A DNA stretch of 6,107 nt. Origin: an uncultured Bacilli bacterium. GTDB lineage: Bacteria; Bacillota_I; Bacilli_A; RF39; UBA660. This document shows positions 5,547 through 6,107 of the stretch, piece by piece; the first letter of the stretch is position 1; the number at the start of each line of letters is the position of its first letter. The position numbers were made by a program, and so were the translations under genes. The stretch spans positions 1 to 6,107 of the forward strand of contig CALVRK010000065.1 in assembly GCA_944358565.1 (NCBI GenBank), in the 5' to 3' direction. The notes under the pieces were generated by a model. That model was not told the DNA's origin and did no database searches. It worked only from the letters and a program-made list of their open reading frames with translations.

Positions 5547-5864
5547 GTGGAAAAAAAATTACCAAAGGTATTTGCGAATAAGATCGAAGGAAAGGCTGGA
5601 AATAACGAAGATGTATATTGCTCTTTTGATAACAAAGAAGAAAGAACCGTTGAGGCCCCTTCAAAATTAAAAGGGAAAAATGTCAATCAGAAACTAAATG
5701 AAATATTTAATTCATCTAGTTACATATATAAAGCTGATGTGAAACTTACTTTAAAAGACGGCATTATAACTAAAAGGATTGTTGGAAAAAATGCGACTCA
5801 TTTAATTACAATTGATAATGAGCTAATACCTTTAACTGATATTGTGGATGTTGAAAAGAGCTAA
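5547..5864 (+). CDS. Small cytosolic protein with probable beta-barrel C-terminus, function unknown
   Basis: This 105-residue protein has no signal or membrane segment. The N-terminal 55 residues are charged and probably flexible (KLPKVFANKIEGKAG, then a Glu/Lys-rich part), with one cysteine (25). From about residue 58 the sequence alternates as short beta strands: YKADVKLTLKDG, TKRIVGKN, HLITIDN, ELIPLTDIVDVE. This order (strand, glycine turn, strand, a .I.IDN.. hairpin and a final IP..DI..VE) resembles small Sm/SH3-like barrels such as the end of YolD-like proteins. That is a comparison by eye, not an assignment. The GTG start is fixed by a strong AGAGGTGAT (5535-5543); no in-frame ATG lies nearby. 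It follows popT closely and ends in a terminator, so the two are probably co-transcribed. Confidence 0.82.
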   Translation: MEKKLPKVFANKIEGKAGNNEDVYCSFDNKEERTVEAPSKLKGKNVNQKLNEIFNSSSYIYKADVKLTLKDGIITKRIVGKNATHLITIDNELIPLTDIVDVEKS

Positions 5865-5880
5865 TTTGATTAGCTTTTTT
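5854..5880 (+). terminator. Intrinsic terminator closing the popT operon
   Basis: AGCTAAT (5859-5865), a TTG loop and ATTAGCT (5869-5875) form a perfect 7-bp stem, extended by a G-U pair and by AAAA (5854-5857) with the T tract (5875-5880). The stop codon TAA of the 105-residue gene lies inside the left arm. Confidence 0.85.
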
Positions 5881-5889
5881 ATATAATGG

Positions 5890-5918
5890 TTTACTTTATA
5901 TACAAATAAATTTATAAT
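5890..5918 (+). promoter_or_regulatory. Promoter of the last gene
   Basis: TTTACT (5890-5895), a 17-nt spacer and a perfect TATAAT (5913-5918) lie just after the terminator. The start point would be near 5925, at the edge of the ribosome binding site AAGGAAG (5925-5931), so the leader would be very short. Confidence 0.55.
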
Positions 5919-5939
5919 TAAATTAAGGAAGCGGTTTAT

Positions 5940-6107
5940 ATGTATAAGTTTAAATATTATTATAAAAATGGTAGTACAAAGTTAAGTGATAATGTTTACA
6001 ATGATGTTAAAAACTTCGATGGTGAAATTAAAAAACTAACTAAAAATAAAGATTTTAAAACTTCTCATGCTGAAAAACAAGATTTGAATAAATTCTTAAA
6101 GTTAGCA
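5940..6107 (+). CDS. 5' part of an uncharacterised protein, runs off the window
   Basis: An ATG preceded 8 nt upstream by AAGGAAG opens a frame that continues through all 56 remaining codons to the window end without a stop. The translation begins MYKFKYYYKNGSTKLSDN and continues with VYNDVKNFDGEIKKLTKN. It is rich in Lys, Asn, Asp and Tyr, has no hydrophobic segment and looks cytosolic. No known domain is recognisable in this part. A dedicated promoter and the preceding terminator indicate a new transcription unit, separate from the popT operon. That it is a real gene is likely from the start signals; its product is unknown. Confidence 0.75.
   Translation, partial: MYKFKYYYKNGSTKLSDNVYNDVKNFDGEIKKLTKNKDFKTSHAEKQDLNKFLKLA

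Noticed and set aside
1..6107. CRISPR array, tRNA or rRNA genes, or recoding of TGA as Trp
   Set aside because: No regularly spaced repeats or cloverleaf or rRNA-like stretches were seen, TGG encodes Trp in popT, and TGA serves as stop in nnr.

Overview
The window is strongly AT-rich. Start sites carry good Shine-Dalgarno sequences, often of an extended GGTGAT type, promoters look like sigma-A sites, Trp is encoded by TGG and TGA is used as a stop. This fits a low-GC Bacillota (Firmicutes), perhaps an uncultured gut Bacilli or Clostridia lineage. The assignment rests on composition and protein style only.

Left edge (1-760): this is mobile-element debris. A minus-strand TnpB gene of the IS200/IS605 type runs off the left end, with a good promoter in front of it. 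It sits head-to-head with a plus-strand fragment of a tyrosine integrase that keeps the core-binding region but lacks the whole catalytic domain. Two copies of a 9-bp repeat, spaced 21 bp apart, lie between the two genes.

Middle (757-4500): a small secreted lipoprotein gene with its own promoter runs towards three minus-strand genes. In minus-strand order these are an uncharacterised 205-residue protein, the bifunctional NAD(P)HX repair enzyme Nnr, and a membrane-anchored thioredoxin-like protein. Each has its own candidate promoter. The lipoprotein and thioredoxin genes converge on opposing terminators. The thioredoxin-like protein is the most unusual gene: it looks like a tandem duplication in which only the second copy keeps the CxxC active site and cis-proline.

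Right part (4500-6107): a DUF368 membrane protein (PopT-type undecaprenyl-phosphate translocase) and a 105-residue protein with a probable small beta-barrel C-terminus form a likely two-gene operon closed by a clear terminator. A further gene with its own promoter starts at 5940 and leaves the window.

The genes look like independent housekeeping and cell-envelope functions (metabolite repair, envelope thiol chemistry, lipid-carrier recycling, a lipoprotein) next to a decayed integration site. I see no evidence of a defence island, CRISPR array, tRNA or rRNA. No complete novel multi-gene system is visible. The best leads are the duplicated thioredoxin protein, the orphan 205-residue protein and the small protein paired with PopT.
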